8,239 nucleotides of DNA from an uncultured Rhodospirillaceae bacterium (GCA_900320035.1 ONQU01000024.1:1-8239), one strand, 5' to 3'; shown: positions 1 through 6,101, counted from the first letter of the stretch. The notes: generated by a model not told the origin, from the letters alone. A program made the numbers and translations.

Positions 1-521
1 CCCATTTGCTGAAAAGCTTTAACCGGAATACTGTCGGCAATACCACCGTCTAAATACGGAACACCGTTGATATAGCTGATTTTTGAAACCAATGGCATAG
101 AAGCCGAGGCGCGCAGATATGGCATTTTAGTACGTAATTCGTCGCAATGGATATATTCAGCTTGACCAGTTTGTAAATTGGTGCAGGTAACATAAAATTT
201 AGTGCCGGATTCTTCAAAGGCTTGATGATTAAACGGGAATAGCTTTTCCGGTAGTTCATGATAGCAAAATTTTTCGCCCACCAGATTACCGGTTGTGAGA
301 AGCGAATACCAACTCATATAGCGTTTATCGTTAGCATATTTTAAGGTATAATTGATGCTTCGCCCTTTTTGCCCTGAAACAAAAGCACAACCATGGATGG
401 CACCGGCAGAAACACCGATAACGCCGTCAAAATGAATATTATTTTCATTTAATACATCTAACACACCGGCTGTATATACGGCACGATGGGCGCCGCCTTC
501 CAGAACCAAACCGCTGGTCAT
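1..521 (-). CDS. Patatin-like phospholipase (partial; C-terminal part beyond left edge)
   Basis: This is the N-terminal 173 residues of a patatin-family serine acyl hydrolase, a family that cleaves acyl chains from phospholipids or related lipids using a Ser-Asp dyad. The glycine-rich oxyanion-hole segment EGGAHR is at residues 8-13. The nucleophile elbow GVSAG is at 36-40 (Ser38). The second catalytic motif DGG is at 158-160 (Asp158), followed by the usual IADSIP. The opening block with AVYTAGVLDVL resembles the bacterial YjjU-type patatin subgroup. No signal peptide is visible, so a cytoplasmic or secretion-system-exported enzyme is possible. The ATG lies in an ATGA overlap with the stop of the upstream MORN-repeat gene, which points to translational coupling and fixes the start. 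The frame is open to the window edge. The family call is firm; the substrate is unknown. Confidence 0.93.
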   Translation of the reverse strand, partial: MTSGLVLEGGAHRAVYTAGVLDVLNENNIHFDGVIGVSAGAIHGCAFVSGQKGRSINYTLKYANDKRYMSWYSLLTTGNLVGEKFCYHELPEKLFPFNHQAFEESGTKFYVTCTNLQTGQAEYIHCDELRTKMPYLRASASMPLVSKISYINGVPYLDGGIADSIPVKAFQQM

Positions 522-1060
522 TGTTCCTCGCATTGGAAAAGTTGGTTAGGTTGATTTTTTTCAATTTGTTCGCGCGTGATATCAACTTTTTGGCGGCGGT
601 TGTAAAGATAAGAAAGGCAATAACCTCCAGTGAGCTGACCTTGTTTATAATAAGCTTTACCCTGTTGTTTGCCTTCCGGAGTGTAAAAATTTTGCCACCC
701 ATCAAGCAAGCCATTATTATATTGCGCCCAAATTTTGATGGTGCGATTGTCATAATAAATTTTATCCATGCCGTTTTTAATACCGAGCTTATAATAGACG
801 CGTTCCATCAGTTTGCCATCTTCATTGAAATAGGTTGCCAAACCGTCGGCATAACCTTTTTTATAGTTGATGATGGATTTATATTGGCCATTTTCCCAAG
901 TATCGTAAACTTTGCTATTGAGCGGTTGATTGTTGGAGTCAACGCAATAGAAACGATCTTCTTGAGGTTGGCAAGTATGTGGAATTTGTCTTTCGGTAGC
1001 TACAGTTTGGCGGACCAAAGCCAAAAGGCTGAAAAAAAATAAGATGATTATTTTTAGCAT
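518..1060 (-). CDS. Secreted MORN_2 / YwqK-type repeat protein
   Basis: A 180-residue protein with an N-terminal signal peptide: Lys3, a hydrophobic core at about residues 4-16, and a plausible signal peptidase I site after Ala21 (TVA|TE). The mature part carries about three and a half degenerate MORN-like repeats (about 56-83, 84-107, 108-131, 132-145), with the recurring pattern of aromatic, N/K-G and 'DG-x-x-x-x-Y'. Such YwqK/MORN_2 repeats form beta-hairpin ladders; some family members are labelled 'toxin-antitoxin system YwqK family antitoxin', but that label alone does not establish a function. Four cysteines (30, 39, 148, 177) flank the repeats and could form disulfides outside the cytoplasm. 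The ATG is preceded by AAGGAG at 1070-1075. The stop overlaps the patatin start by four bases, so the two are probably co-translated and functionally linked. Ligand and role are unknown. Confidence 0.85.
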   Translation of the reverse strand: MLKIIILFFFSLLALVRQTVATERQIPHTCQPQEDRFYCVDSNNQPLNSKVYDTWENGQYKSIINYKKGYADGLATYFNEDGKLMERVYYKLGIKNGMDKIYYDNRTIKIWAQYNNGLLDGWQNFYTPEGKQQGKAYYKQGQLTGGYCLSYLYNRRQKVDITREQIEKNQPNQLFQCEEQ

Positions 1061-1083
1061 ATAGTTATTCTCCTTGTTTAAGA

Positions 1084-1111
1084 ATCATATAGCAAAATAA
1101 TGAAAATTCAA
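1084..1111 (-). promoter_or_regulatory. Sigma-70-like promoter for the MORN–patatin unit
   Basis: Reading the minus strand, TTGAAT (1111-1106) is followed after 16 bases by TATGAT (1089-1084), close to the sigma-70 consensus. Transcription would start near 1077, almost on top of the AAGGAG ribosome-binding site, giving a very short leader. It lies just after the terminator of the preceding unit, which fits a fresh start of transcription. This is a pattern match only. Confidence 0.45.
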
Positions 1112-1135
1112 GATATTTATGATGTTGTTATTTAT

Positions 1136-1185
1136 AAAAAAATACGGATAACAATAGAAAGTTGCTTTCTTATTATTATCCGTAT
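1136..1185 (-). terminator. Rho-independent terminator of the efp–IMPase-like unit
   Basis: On the minus strand a long hairpin is formed by bases 1185-1165 and 1161-1142 around a CAA loop (1164-1162). The outer ten pairs (AUACGGAUAA with UUAUCCGUAU) are perfect. One G·U wobble and one bulged A interrupt the inner part, which closes with GAAAG/CUUUC. Six uridines follow immediately (1141-1136). It starts about 20 bases after the stop of the IMPase-like gene. The T-tract is on this side only, so it should act on minus-strand transcription. Confidence 0.88.
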
Positions 1186-1205
1186 GATTAAAATAAATTT
1201 TATAA

Positions 1206-1988
1206 TTAAGCGAGCAAATCGGCTGCCTTTTGGCGTAAATTTTCGTTGGTGGCAACAAAACGACCGGTGACCAAAATCTGAGACAAGTTTTCGGTGCGGA
1301 CATCGGTTTCGCCCATTGTCACAATGTAACCGCCGGCTTCTTTGATGAGCAATATACCGGCTGCTAACGTATGCAGAGGAACGTTGGTGGCAGCCACAAC
1401 ATCAAGTTTACCAGCGGCTAAATAAGCCATATCCAAGGATGGGCAACCGCTGAGATTTAGTTGCTCGGAAACGCCAAGAATTTTCTGTAAAACCGGCAAG
1501 TCGGCATTGCATGCAAATAAAGCTTGATCAATATTTTTGCGACCGGCAACACGCAGACGCTCATGCGAGCGAAAACCTTCCTTGAATGCACCGGTACCTT
1601 TTTCGGCAAAGAACAGCTCATCGGTCAGCGGATTATAAACCACGGCAGCAATAATTGTATTGTTTTCAACCATGGCGATTGACATCGCAAAGCGATTGTT
1701 ACCATGGGCGAAATTAGCGAGGCCATCAATGGCGTTGATGGTAAAATAGTTACCATGAGCCGGAGTGCTATCACCTTTTTCCGTAATGAATGCATATTGT
1801 GGTTTGATTTTTAGCAATTCTTCACGCAATACATTTTTTGCTTTTTCATAAGAGCGACGCGCAAAGCCGCCATCATTATGGACCGACGTTTGTAAATGTT
1901 CCAACTCGTTGAAGTCGCGCGCAATACCTACCGCCGCCTTTTTAACGGCGTTTATCATAACGCTTAAACTAGCAGAAAGATATGCCAT
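1206..1988 (-). CDS. Inositol monophosphatase-family protein, probably catalytically impaired
   Basis: A 260-residue protein with the length and fold signatures of the IMPase/SuhB family, which hydrolyses inositol phosphates and related sugar phosphates with Mg2+. Recognisable blocks are IDGLANFAHG (87-96, family DGTTNF), AMSIAMVENNTIIAAVVYNP (101-120), the AYLAAGKLDVVAA region (188-200) and AAGILLIKEAGG (209-220). The metal ligands are altered: the first Asp of the DPxDGT motif is Asn85, Thr of DGT is Leu90, and the Trp-Asp of the WDxAAG motif is Leu205-His206. A single Glu (Glu70) stands where GEE is usual, and Asp88 remains. I infer a non-catalytic or changed-activity paralogue. Its ATG overlaps the efp stop by one base (TAATG), so it is translationally coupled to efp. 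SuhB of E. coli also has an RNA polymerase/antitermination role, so a structural role is conceivable. Confidence 0.85.
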   Translation of the reverse strand: MAYLSASLSVMINAVKKAAVGIARDFNELEHLQTSVHNDGGFARRSYEKAKNVLREELLKIKPQYAFITEKGDSTPAHGNYFTINAIDGLANFAHGNNRFAMSIAMVENNTIIAAVVYNPLTDELFFAEKGTGAFKEGFRSHERLRVAGRKNIDQALFACNADLPVLQKILGVSEQLNLSGCPSLDMAYLAAGKLDVVAATNVPLHTLAAGILLIKEAGGYIVTMGETDVRTENLSQILVTGRFVATNENLRQKAADLLA

Positions 1989-2551
1989 TATTTTGCTCTT
2001 TCAACATAATTAGCTTCAGTAGTACCAACCACAATTTTATCGCCGACATTGATGAACGGCGGAACGGTGGTGCGTACACCATTATCTAAAATTGCCGGTT
2101 TATACGATGAAGAAACGGTTTGGCCTTTTAATGCCGGTTCGGTTTCGACCACCGTGCAAACCACTTGCAACGGTAAATCAACAGAAATCGGACGGCCGTC
2201 AATATAAGAAACTCTAACGTCCATACCATCGGTCAAAAACGGCCGAGAATCGCCTAAAATATCAGCCGGCATGGTGAACTGTTCGTACGTATCGGATTCC
2301 ATAAAAGTTAAACCTGAAGCATCTTCAAACAAAAATTGACAATCTCTGTCTTCAACCATCAATTTTTCAACTGTATCTTCGGTTCTGAAGCGTTCATTGG
2401 TTTTGGTACCGGCTTCCACTTCTTTCATTTCTACCTGCATAAAAGCACCGCCTTTACCCGGTTTAATGTGAACAGCTTTGGTAATTGTCCACGGTTTGCC
2501 TTTATATTCAATAACCCAACCAATTCTGATTGCACCTGCGAGTTGTTTCAT
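1988..2551 (-). CDS. efp: Translation elongation factor P
   Basis: EF-P binds between the ribosomal P and E sites and relieves stalling at consecutive prolines. The protein is 187 residues, the usual EF-P size, with the three-domain beta-barrel layout: a KOW-like N-terminal domain to about residue 63, then two OB-like domains. The tip loop KPGKGGAF (30-37) carries Lys33, equivalent to the lysine that is beta-lysylated by EpmA in E. coli; no modification enzyme is encoded in this window. The C-terminal block with GVRTTVPPFINVGDKIVV is typical of EF-P. The ATG at 2551 has GGAG at 2563-2560 about eight bases upstream. It is the first gene of a two-gene unit with the IMPase-like gene. Identification is secure. 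Confidence 0.97.
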   Translation of the reverse strand: MKQLAGAIRIGWVIEYKGKPWTITKAVHIKPGKGGAFMQVEMKEVEAGTKTNERFRTEDTVEKLMVEDRDCQFLFEDASGLTFMESDTYEQFTMPADILGDSRPFLTDGMDVRVSYIDGRPISVDLPLQVVCTVVETEPALKGQTVSSSYKPAILDNGVRTTVPPFINVGDKIVVGTTEANYVERAK

Positions 2552-2587
2552 TTTTTTATCTCCATATTAACAATGATTGATGGCGGC

Positions 2588-2616
2588 AACATAAACCATT
2601 TATTTCTTTTTCGCAA
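2588..2616 (-). promoter_or_regulatory. Probable efp promoter
   Basis: On the minus strand TTGCGA (2616-2611) and TATGTT (2593-2588) are separated by 17 bases, a reasonable sigma-70-like pair (four of six matches each). It lies about 37 bases before the efp start codon. Further upstream on the same strand are runs of six and seven A residues (about 2640-2656) that could bend the DNA. This is a pattern match only. Confidence 0.45.
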
Positions 2617-2751
2617 CAAAAATCGTGTGGTAAATTTATTTTTTTGCTTTTTTGCCATTTCAAAAGTAACTGATTTAAGAATTACTTAATATCTTCGGTC
2701 TATACTACCACTAGGAATATATCCGAACGACTATTTATAAAGTGAGGGAAG

Positions 2752-3168
2752 ATGAAAAAAGTTTTGTTGATTTTATTGGCGTTGGGTTGTGTGGGGTGTC
2801 AATTAGAAAACAATCAACCATCGACTTTAAATGATATGTGGCAAGATGGAACTGCCGAGCAATCGCAAGTGGTACCGGTCGCTGATACAACAGCAACTGC
2901 TGTGACGACAACACCAATGGCGGCTAATGCGCCAAAGTATGCTTCAGATGCTGACAGATACCGGCAAAATATTGTGGTAAAAGCGGCTGGTGAAAACTAT
3001 GTTGTTTATGAATATACCGATGTGCGGGTTGATGATGTGGCCAGTTTAGCTTCAGCTTACTGCTTTGAAAATACCAATGGCAAAAAAGCCTATTTGCGCG
3101 ATATTTATATGTATCGTAACAACAAGAGACGTGCCACTTTTGACTGCGTTGACCTTGCATCAAACTAA
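2752..3168 (+). CDS. Small putative lipoprotein of unknown function
   Basis: A 138-residue protein with a short lipoprotein-type signal: Lys2-Lys3, a hydrophobic core at 4-11, then two candidate lipidation cysteines (Cys13 in ALGC, Cys16 in CVGC). Neither is a perfect lipobox, so which cysteine is acylated is uncertain. Residues 20-65 are low-complexity and rich in Thr, Ala, Gln and Pro, a likely flexible tether. Residues about 66-136 look like a small folded domain with two cysteines (104 and 132) placed to form a disulfide in the periplasm. GAGG lies four bases or so before the ATG (about 2744-2747). It is transcribed divergently from efp, and I found no convincing promoter of its own. Its 3' end overlaps the -35 element proposed for the next gene. 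I do not recognise the family. Confidence 0.82.
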   Translation: MKKVLLILLALGCVGCQLENNQPSTLNDMWQDGTAEQSQVVPVADTTATAVTTTPMAANAPKYASDADRYRQNIVVKAAGENYVVYEYTDVRVDDVASLASAYCFENTNGKKAYLRDIYMYRNNKRRATFDCVDLASN

Positions 3169-3182
3169 GTTTGTCCCTATAT
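3154..3182 (+). promoter_or_regulatory. Sigma-32 (RpoH)-like heat-shock promoter for the J-protein gene
   Basis: CTTGCA (3154-3159) and CCCTATAT (3175-3182) are 15 bases apart. The E. coli RpoH consensus is CTTGAA, about 13-15 bases, then CCCCATNT, so there is one mismatch in each element and the spacing equals that of the groE promoter. The -35 lies inside the last codons of the lipoprotein gene. A start near 3189 would give a leader of about 18 bases holding the GGGAG ribosome-binding site. The gene downstream is a J-domain chaperone, the kind RpoH controls. A TATAAT (3180-3185) overlaps the site but lacks a well-placed -35. Confidence 0.6.
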
Positions 3183-3195
3183 AATCAAATAGGGA
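3174..3195 (+). promoter_or_regulatory. Inverted repeat covering the J-protein Shine-Dalgarno sequence
   Basis: TCCCTAT (3174-3180) and ATAGGGA (3189-3195) are perfect reverse complements around an eight-base loop. The right arm contains most of the GGGAG ribosome-binding site (3192-3196) of the J-protein gene, so in an RNA that includes both arms the site would be paired. It could act as a simple RNA thermometer or translational switch in transcripts reading through from the lipoprotein gene. A transcript from the sigma-32-like promoter would lack the left arm. The stem is short and function is inferred. Confidence 0.4.
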
Positions 3196-3206
3196 GATGA
3201 GTGTAA

Positions 3207-4142
3207 ATGAGTAAAGATCTGTATCAAATTTTAGGGGTGAGTAAATCAGCTTCGGAAGCTGAAATAAAGTCGGCATATCGTAAATTGGCGCGCAAATATC
3301 ATCCGGACTTAAACAAAGATGATGCCAAAGCGGCGGAGAAATTCAAAGAAATTTCGAATGCCTACGATATTATCGGCAACGCTGAAAAGCGCAAAAAATA
3401 TGATAATAATGAAATTGATGCCGACGGCAAACCGACCGGTTTTGGTGCCGGTTTCGGCGGAGGCGGCTATGAACAATACGGCGGCAATCCGTTTGGCGGT
3501 GGATTTCAGGCCAACGGCGGCGGTTTTGGCGGTGCACAAGGGTTCGATTTTTCTTCTATTTTTGATAGTGACTTTTTTTCGCAATTCGGTGGCGCAGCGC
3601 AAGGAACACGGCGCGGACGTAATATGCCACGCAAAGGACAAGATGTGGCCTATAATATGCGGGTGAGTTTTCTAGATGCGGCAAATGGTGTTGAAAAGCA
3701 AGTCAATTTGGGTGGTAAAAGTATTAATGTTAAGATTCCGGCTGGCATGCAAAGCGGTCAAACTATGCGCCTAAAAGGTCTGGGTAATGCAGGTGTTAAC
3801 GGTGGTGAAAACGGTGATGTGCTAATTACCGTAAACGTTGATGAACATCCTTATTTCAAGAGTGATAATTTGAATGTTTTGCTTGATTTGCCGATTTCGG
3901 TGGTTGAAGCCATTAAAGGCGCGAAAATTACCGTGCCGACTATCAGCGGGAAAGTAGCGGTGAAAGTTCCGCCGATGTCTTCAAGTGGTGAAAAACTGCG
4001 CTTGAAAGGAAAAGGTATTAAGGCAAAATCCGGTCAAGGCGATCAGATCATCAACTTGCAGATTATGTTGCCTAAAGACAAGGCAAGTAATTTGAGTGAG
4101 GCTGCCGATAAAATGGAAAATTATGCGGTGAGGAGCTTTTAA
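3207..4142 (+). CDS. Class-II J-domain co-chaperone (CbpA/DnaJB-like)
   Basis: A 311-residue Hsp40 that would stimulate the ATPase of DnaK and deliver unfolded clients. The J domain spans about residues 4-67, with the essential HPD tripeptide at 32-34 and the helix IV region KRKKYD at 61-66. It is followed by a Gly/Phe-rich linker (about 78-130) and two beta-sandwich substrate-binding domains (about 145-210 and 218-290). The cysteine-rich zinc finger of true DnaJ (CxxCxGxG repeats) is absent, so this is the CbpA-like class, and the length fits CbpA (about 306). E. coli CbpA also binds curved DNA; that cannot be assumed here. The ATG at 3207 has GGGAG at 3192-3196, about ten bases upstream. 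Heat-shock control is suggested by the promoter match just before it. Its stop overlaps the DUF1349 start by one base. Confidence 0.95.
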   Translation: MSKDLYQILGVSKSASEAEIKSAYRKLARKYHPDLNKDDAKAAEKFKEISNAYDIIGNAEKRKKYDNNEIDADGKPTGFGAGFGGGGYEQYGGNPFGGGFQANGGGFGGAQGFDFSSIFDSDFFSQFGGAAQGTRRGRNMPRKGQDVAYNMRVSFLDAANGVEKQVNLGGKSINVKIPAGMQSGQTMRLKGLGNAGVNGGENGDVLITVNVDEHPYFKSDNLNVLLDLPISVVEAIKGAKITVPTISGKVAVKVPPMSSSGEKLRLKGKGIKAKSGQGDQIINLQIMLPKDKASNLSEAADKMENYAVRSF

Positions 4143-4705
4143 TGCTGTTGGAAACCTTGAAACAATTTGATTGGTTAAATGAACCGCAACGCGTGCGTTT
4201 TGATGACGACGGCATGTATGTGACGGCTAAGTATCGCACGGATTTTTGGTGTTGTGCGCGCTTTAATTTTCGTAAAGATGACGGACATTTCTTCCATTGC
4301 TACGCACTCGGCGATTTTTGCTGTGATCTAGATTGGGAATTTACCACTGCCGGCCAATTTGACCAATGCGGTATTATGTTGCGGGTTGATGTGAATAATT
4401 GGTTTAAGGCTTCTGTAATGTATGATGATGAAGAAAATCCAATGCTCGCCACCAGTTTGACCAACGAAGGTTTTTCAGATTTAGCCACCATTCCGTTACC
4501 GCGGGGAACCAAACATGTATGGTATCGTCTTAAACGTCGCAACAGTTGCTATATTGCCAGCTATTCACTTAACGGTGAAGATTATGTGCAGTTGCGCAAG
4601 TTTTATTTATTGCATGATGTTGATGATATTAAGGTCGGGGCTTATATTTGCGCGCCGCAGCGTGATGATTTTGAAGCAATATTGCGTGGTTTGAATATTC
4701 AATAG
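4142..4705 (+). CDS. DUF1349 family protein (YesU-like, concanavalin A-type fold)
   Basis: A 187-residue protein matching the DUF1349 pattern along its whole length: FWCCARF near 35-41, GDFCCDLDW near 57-65, then DQCGIMLRVDVNNWFKAS at 74-91, a FSDLATIPLP segment at 111-120, WYRLKRR at 127-133, and a closing VGAYICAP at 165-172. Members of this family fold as concanavalin A-like beta sandwiches related to lectins and glucanases; their ligands are largely unknown. No signal peptide is visible, so it is probably cytoplasmic. It has six or more cysteines, several in adjacent pairs (37-38, 60-61). AGGAG at 4131-4135 precedes the ATG, which overlaps the J-protein stop by one base (TAATG), so the two are probably co-translated. 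The link to the chaperone is unexplained. Confidence 0.9.
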   Translation: MLLETLKQFDWLNEPQRVRFDDDGMYVTAKYRTDFWCCARFNFRKDDGHFFHCYALGDFCCDLDWEFTTAGQFDQCGIMLRVDVNNWFKASVMYDDEENPMLATSLTNEGFSDLATIPLPRGTKHVWYRLKRRNSCYIASYSLNGEDYVQLRKFYLLHDVDDIKVGAYICAPQRDDFEAILRGLNIQ

Positions 4706-4758
4706 TTGATTAACTGTATTTTCATTTTTTGTTGTTTGTGCGTTACCGTATAAAAATG

Positions 4759-4786
4759 TTGTATTTTGAAATCAATAGCGTATAAT
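4759..4786 (+). promoter_or_regulatory. Probable serS promoter
   Basis: A perfect -10 TATAAT (4781-4786) follows a weak -35 TTGTAT (4759-4764) at 16 bases. The start would be near 4793, leaving a leader of about 28 bases with AAAGG at 4806-4810 before the serS ATG. The 115-base gap shows no clear terminator for the upstream genes, so some read-through is possible. Confidence 0.5.
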
Positions 4787-4820
4787 TCGCTAGGTTTAAT
4801 TTTTTAAAGGCTGAAAAATA

Positions 4821-6101
4821 ATGTTAGATATTAAGTTTATTGCGGATAATACCGATTGGGTAAAAAAGAGCTTGAGCCGAAAAGGTTTTGAGCCGGAAAA
4901 AGTTGATGAATTACTGAACGTTTATTATGAAATGAATAAATTAAAAACGTCATCACAAGCATTAGCGGAAGAAAAAAACAAACTCAGTAATTCCATAAAA
5001 TCCGCAAGCGCTGAGGAACGTCCGGCAATTATTGCCCGCAGTCGTGAAGTCGGGGAGCAGTTTAAGGCCGAACAGGAACAGTTGGCGGAAATTCAAACTA
5101 AGTTTGAAGATATGATGTTGCGCATGCCGAATTATCCGAGCGCGGAAAGTCCTGACGGACCGGATGACAGCGCCAATGTGGTGCGTCGCAAAGTGGGTGA
5201 AGTGCCGCATTTTGATTTTGTGCCGCGCGACCATATTGAATTAATGGAAATCAATGATTGGAGTGAAATGGAGCGAATCGCTAAAGTATCGGGTTCGCGC
5301 ACTTATGCCATTAAAGATGATTTGGCGCAACTGGAACTGGCGATTCATATGTTAGTAATGGATAAATTACGGGCGCATGGTTTTACGCTGATTACGGTGC
5401 CGGCCATTTCCAAAGAAAAACCGCTGTATAACCAAGGCTATTTGCCGTTTGCGCGTGATGAAATATATTATATGCCGGCCGATGATGTGTACCTTTCCGG
5501 TACCGCGGAATTGATTTTGAATTCGCTCAGAGCCGATGAAATGCTGACGGAAAACGATTTGCCGATTTTGTATGCCGGATTTTCACCATGTTTTCGTCGC
5601 GAAGCCGGTGCCGCCGGTAAGGATACACGCGGGTTGGTGCGGGTACACCAATTTTTCAAAACCGAACAATTTGTCATTTGCAAAAATGATGTTAAAGAGA
5701 GTGAAAAATGGCATCAAAAATTGTTGCAAATTTCGGAAGAAGTTTTGCAAGATTTAGAGTTACCGTATCAAGTGTTAGAAGTTTGCACCGGTGATATGGG
5801 GGCTCCGAAATATCGTCAATATGATTTGGAAGCGTGGGTACCAAGCCAAAATTGCTATCGCGAAACCCATTCTTGTTCCAATATTACCGATTGGCAGGCC
5901 AGACGCACGAATTTACGCTATCGCGGTAATGACGGCAAAGTGCAATATTGCCACACCTTAAACAATACCGGTATTGCCACGCCGCGTGCTTTGGTTCCGT
6001 TTATTGAAATTCACCAGCAAGCTGACGGTACGGTGAAAATTCCGGCAAAATTACAGCCGTATTTGGGTGGTAAAAAGGTTATTGGTAAAAATGCAAGATA
6101 A
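4821..6101 (+). CDS. serS: Seryl-tRNA synthetase (divergent subtype)
   Basis: Charges tRNA(Ser) with serine in an ATP-dependent class II aminoacylation reaction. At 426 residues it has normal bacterial length (E. coli about 430). The N-terminal long coiled-coil arm that grips the tRNA long variable arm is at about 30-100, rich in Lys, Glu and Ala. The catalytic core follows. The serine-site TAE triad is at 228-230, motif 2 is FRREAG and GKDTRGLVRVHQF (258-278), the CTGDMG stretch is at 322-327, the SCSNITDWQARR segment is at 351-362, and motif 3 holds Arg389 and Glu396. Several blocks differ from the common proteobacterial form: LSGTAEL instead of IPTAEV, YRQYDLEAW instead of AxTYDLEVW, YRETHSCSN instead of YREISSCSN, and NNTGIATPR instead of NGSGLAVGR. 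It heads a tight operon and overlaps the HD gene by 11 bases. Confidence 0.97.
   Translation: MLDIKFIADNTDWVKKSLSRKGFEPEKVDELLNVYYEMNKLKTSSQALAEEKNKLSNSIKSASAEERPAIIARSREVGEQFKAEQEQLAEIQTKFEDMMLRMPNYPSAESPDGPDDSANVVRRKVGEVPHFDFVPRDHIELMEINDWSEMERIAKVSGSRTYAIKDDLAQLELAIHMLVMDKLRAHGFTLITVPAISKEKPLYNQGYLPFARDEIYYMPADDVYLSGTAELILNSLRADEMLTENDLPILYAGFSPCFRREAGAAGKDTRGLVRVHQFFKTEQFVICKNDVKESEKWHQKLLQISEEVLQDLELPYQVLEVCTGDMGAPKYRQYDLEAWVPSQNCYRETHSCSNITDWQARRTNLRYRGNDGKVQYCHTLNNTGIATPRALVPFIEIHQQADGTVKIPAKLQPYLGGKKVIGKNAR

Noticed and set aside
521..1042. Long plus-strand open frame (173 codons) antisense to the MORN-repeat gene
   Set aside because: The minus-strand gene has a signal peptide, repeats, a good ribosome-binding site and a coupled partner. 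The antisense frame has no recognisable domain and no ribosome-binding site, and is a shadow.
2664..2687. Inverted repeat AAGTAA…TTACTT between efp and the lipoprotein gene
   Set aside because: Only six AT-rich pairs with a 12-base loop; such matches are expected by chance in this AT-rich gap and there is no T-tract.
2336..2689. Plus-strand open frame crossing the efp 5' end and the intergenic region
   Set aside because: It is antisense to a certain efp gene, very rich in Phe from T-rich DNA, and lacks any family resemblance.
2701..2751. Promoter for the lipoprotein gene (TATACT at 2701-2706)
   Set aside because: No -35 element lies at a workable distance, so the evidence is too thin to annotate.
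3197..3209. Alternative ATG at 3197 just before the J-protein start
   Set aside because: It is out of frame with the J-protein; the ATG at 3207 keeps the J domain and has correct spacing to GGGAG.
3427..3600. Gly-rich coding stretch in the J-protein as a repeat or recombination element
   Set aside because: It is the normal Gly/Phe linker of Hsp40 proteins, with no exact long DNA repeat.
4691..4702. Perfect palindrome TTGAATATTCAA at the end of the DUF1349 gene
   Set aside because: It has no loop and no following T-tract, and is partly dictated by the codons, so I do not call a terminator or operator.
6067..6101. Upstream GTG start for the HD-domain gene
   Set aside because: No ribosome-binding site precedes it and the eight extra residues lie outside the HD fold; the ATG at 6091 is preferred.
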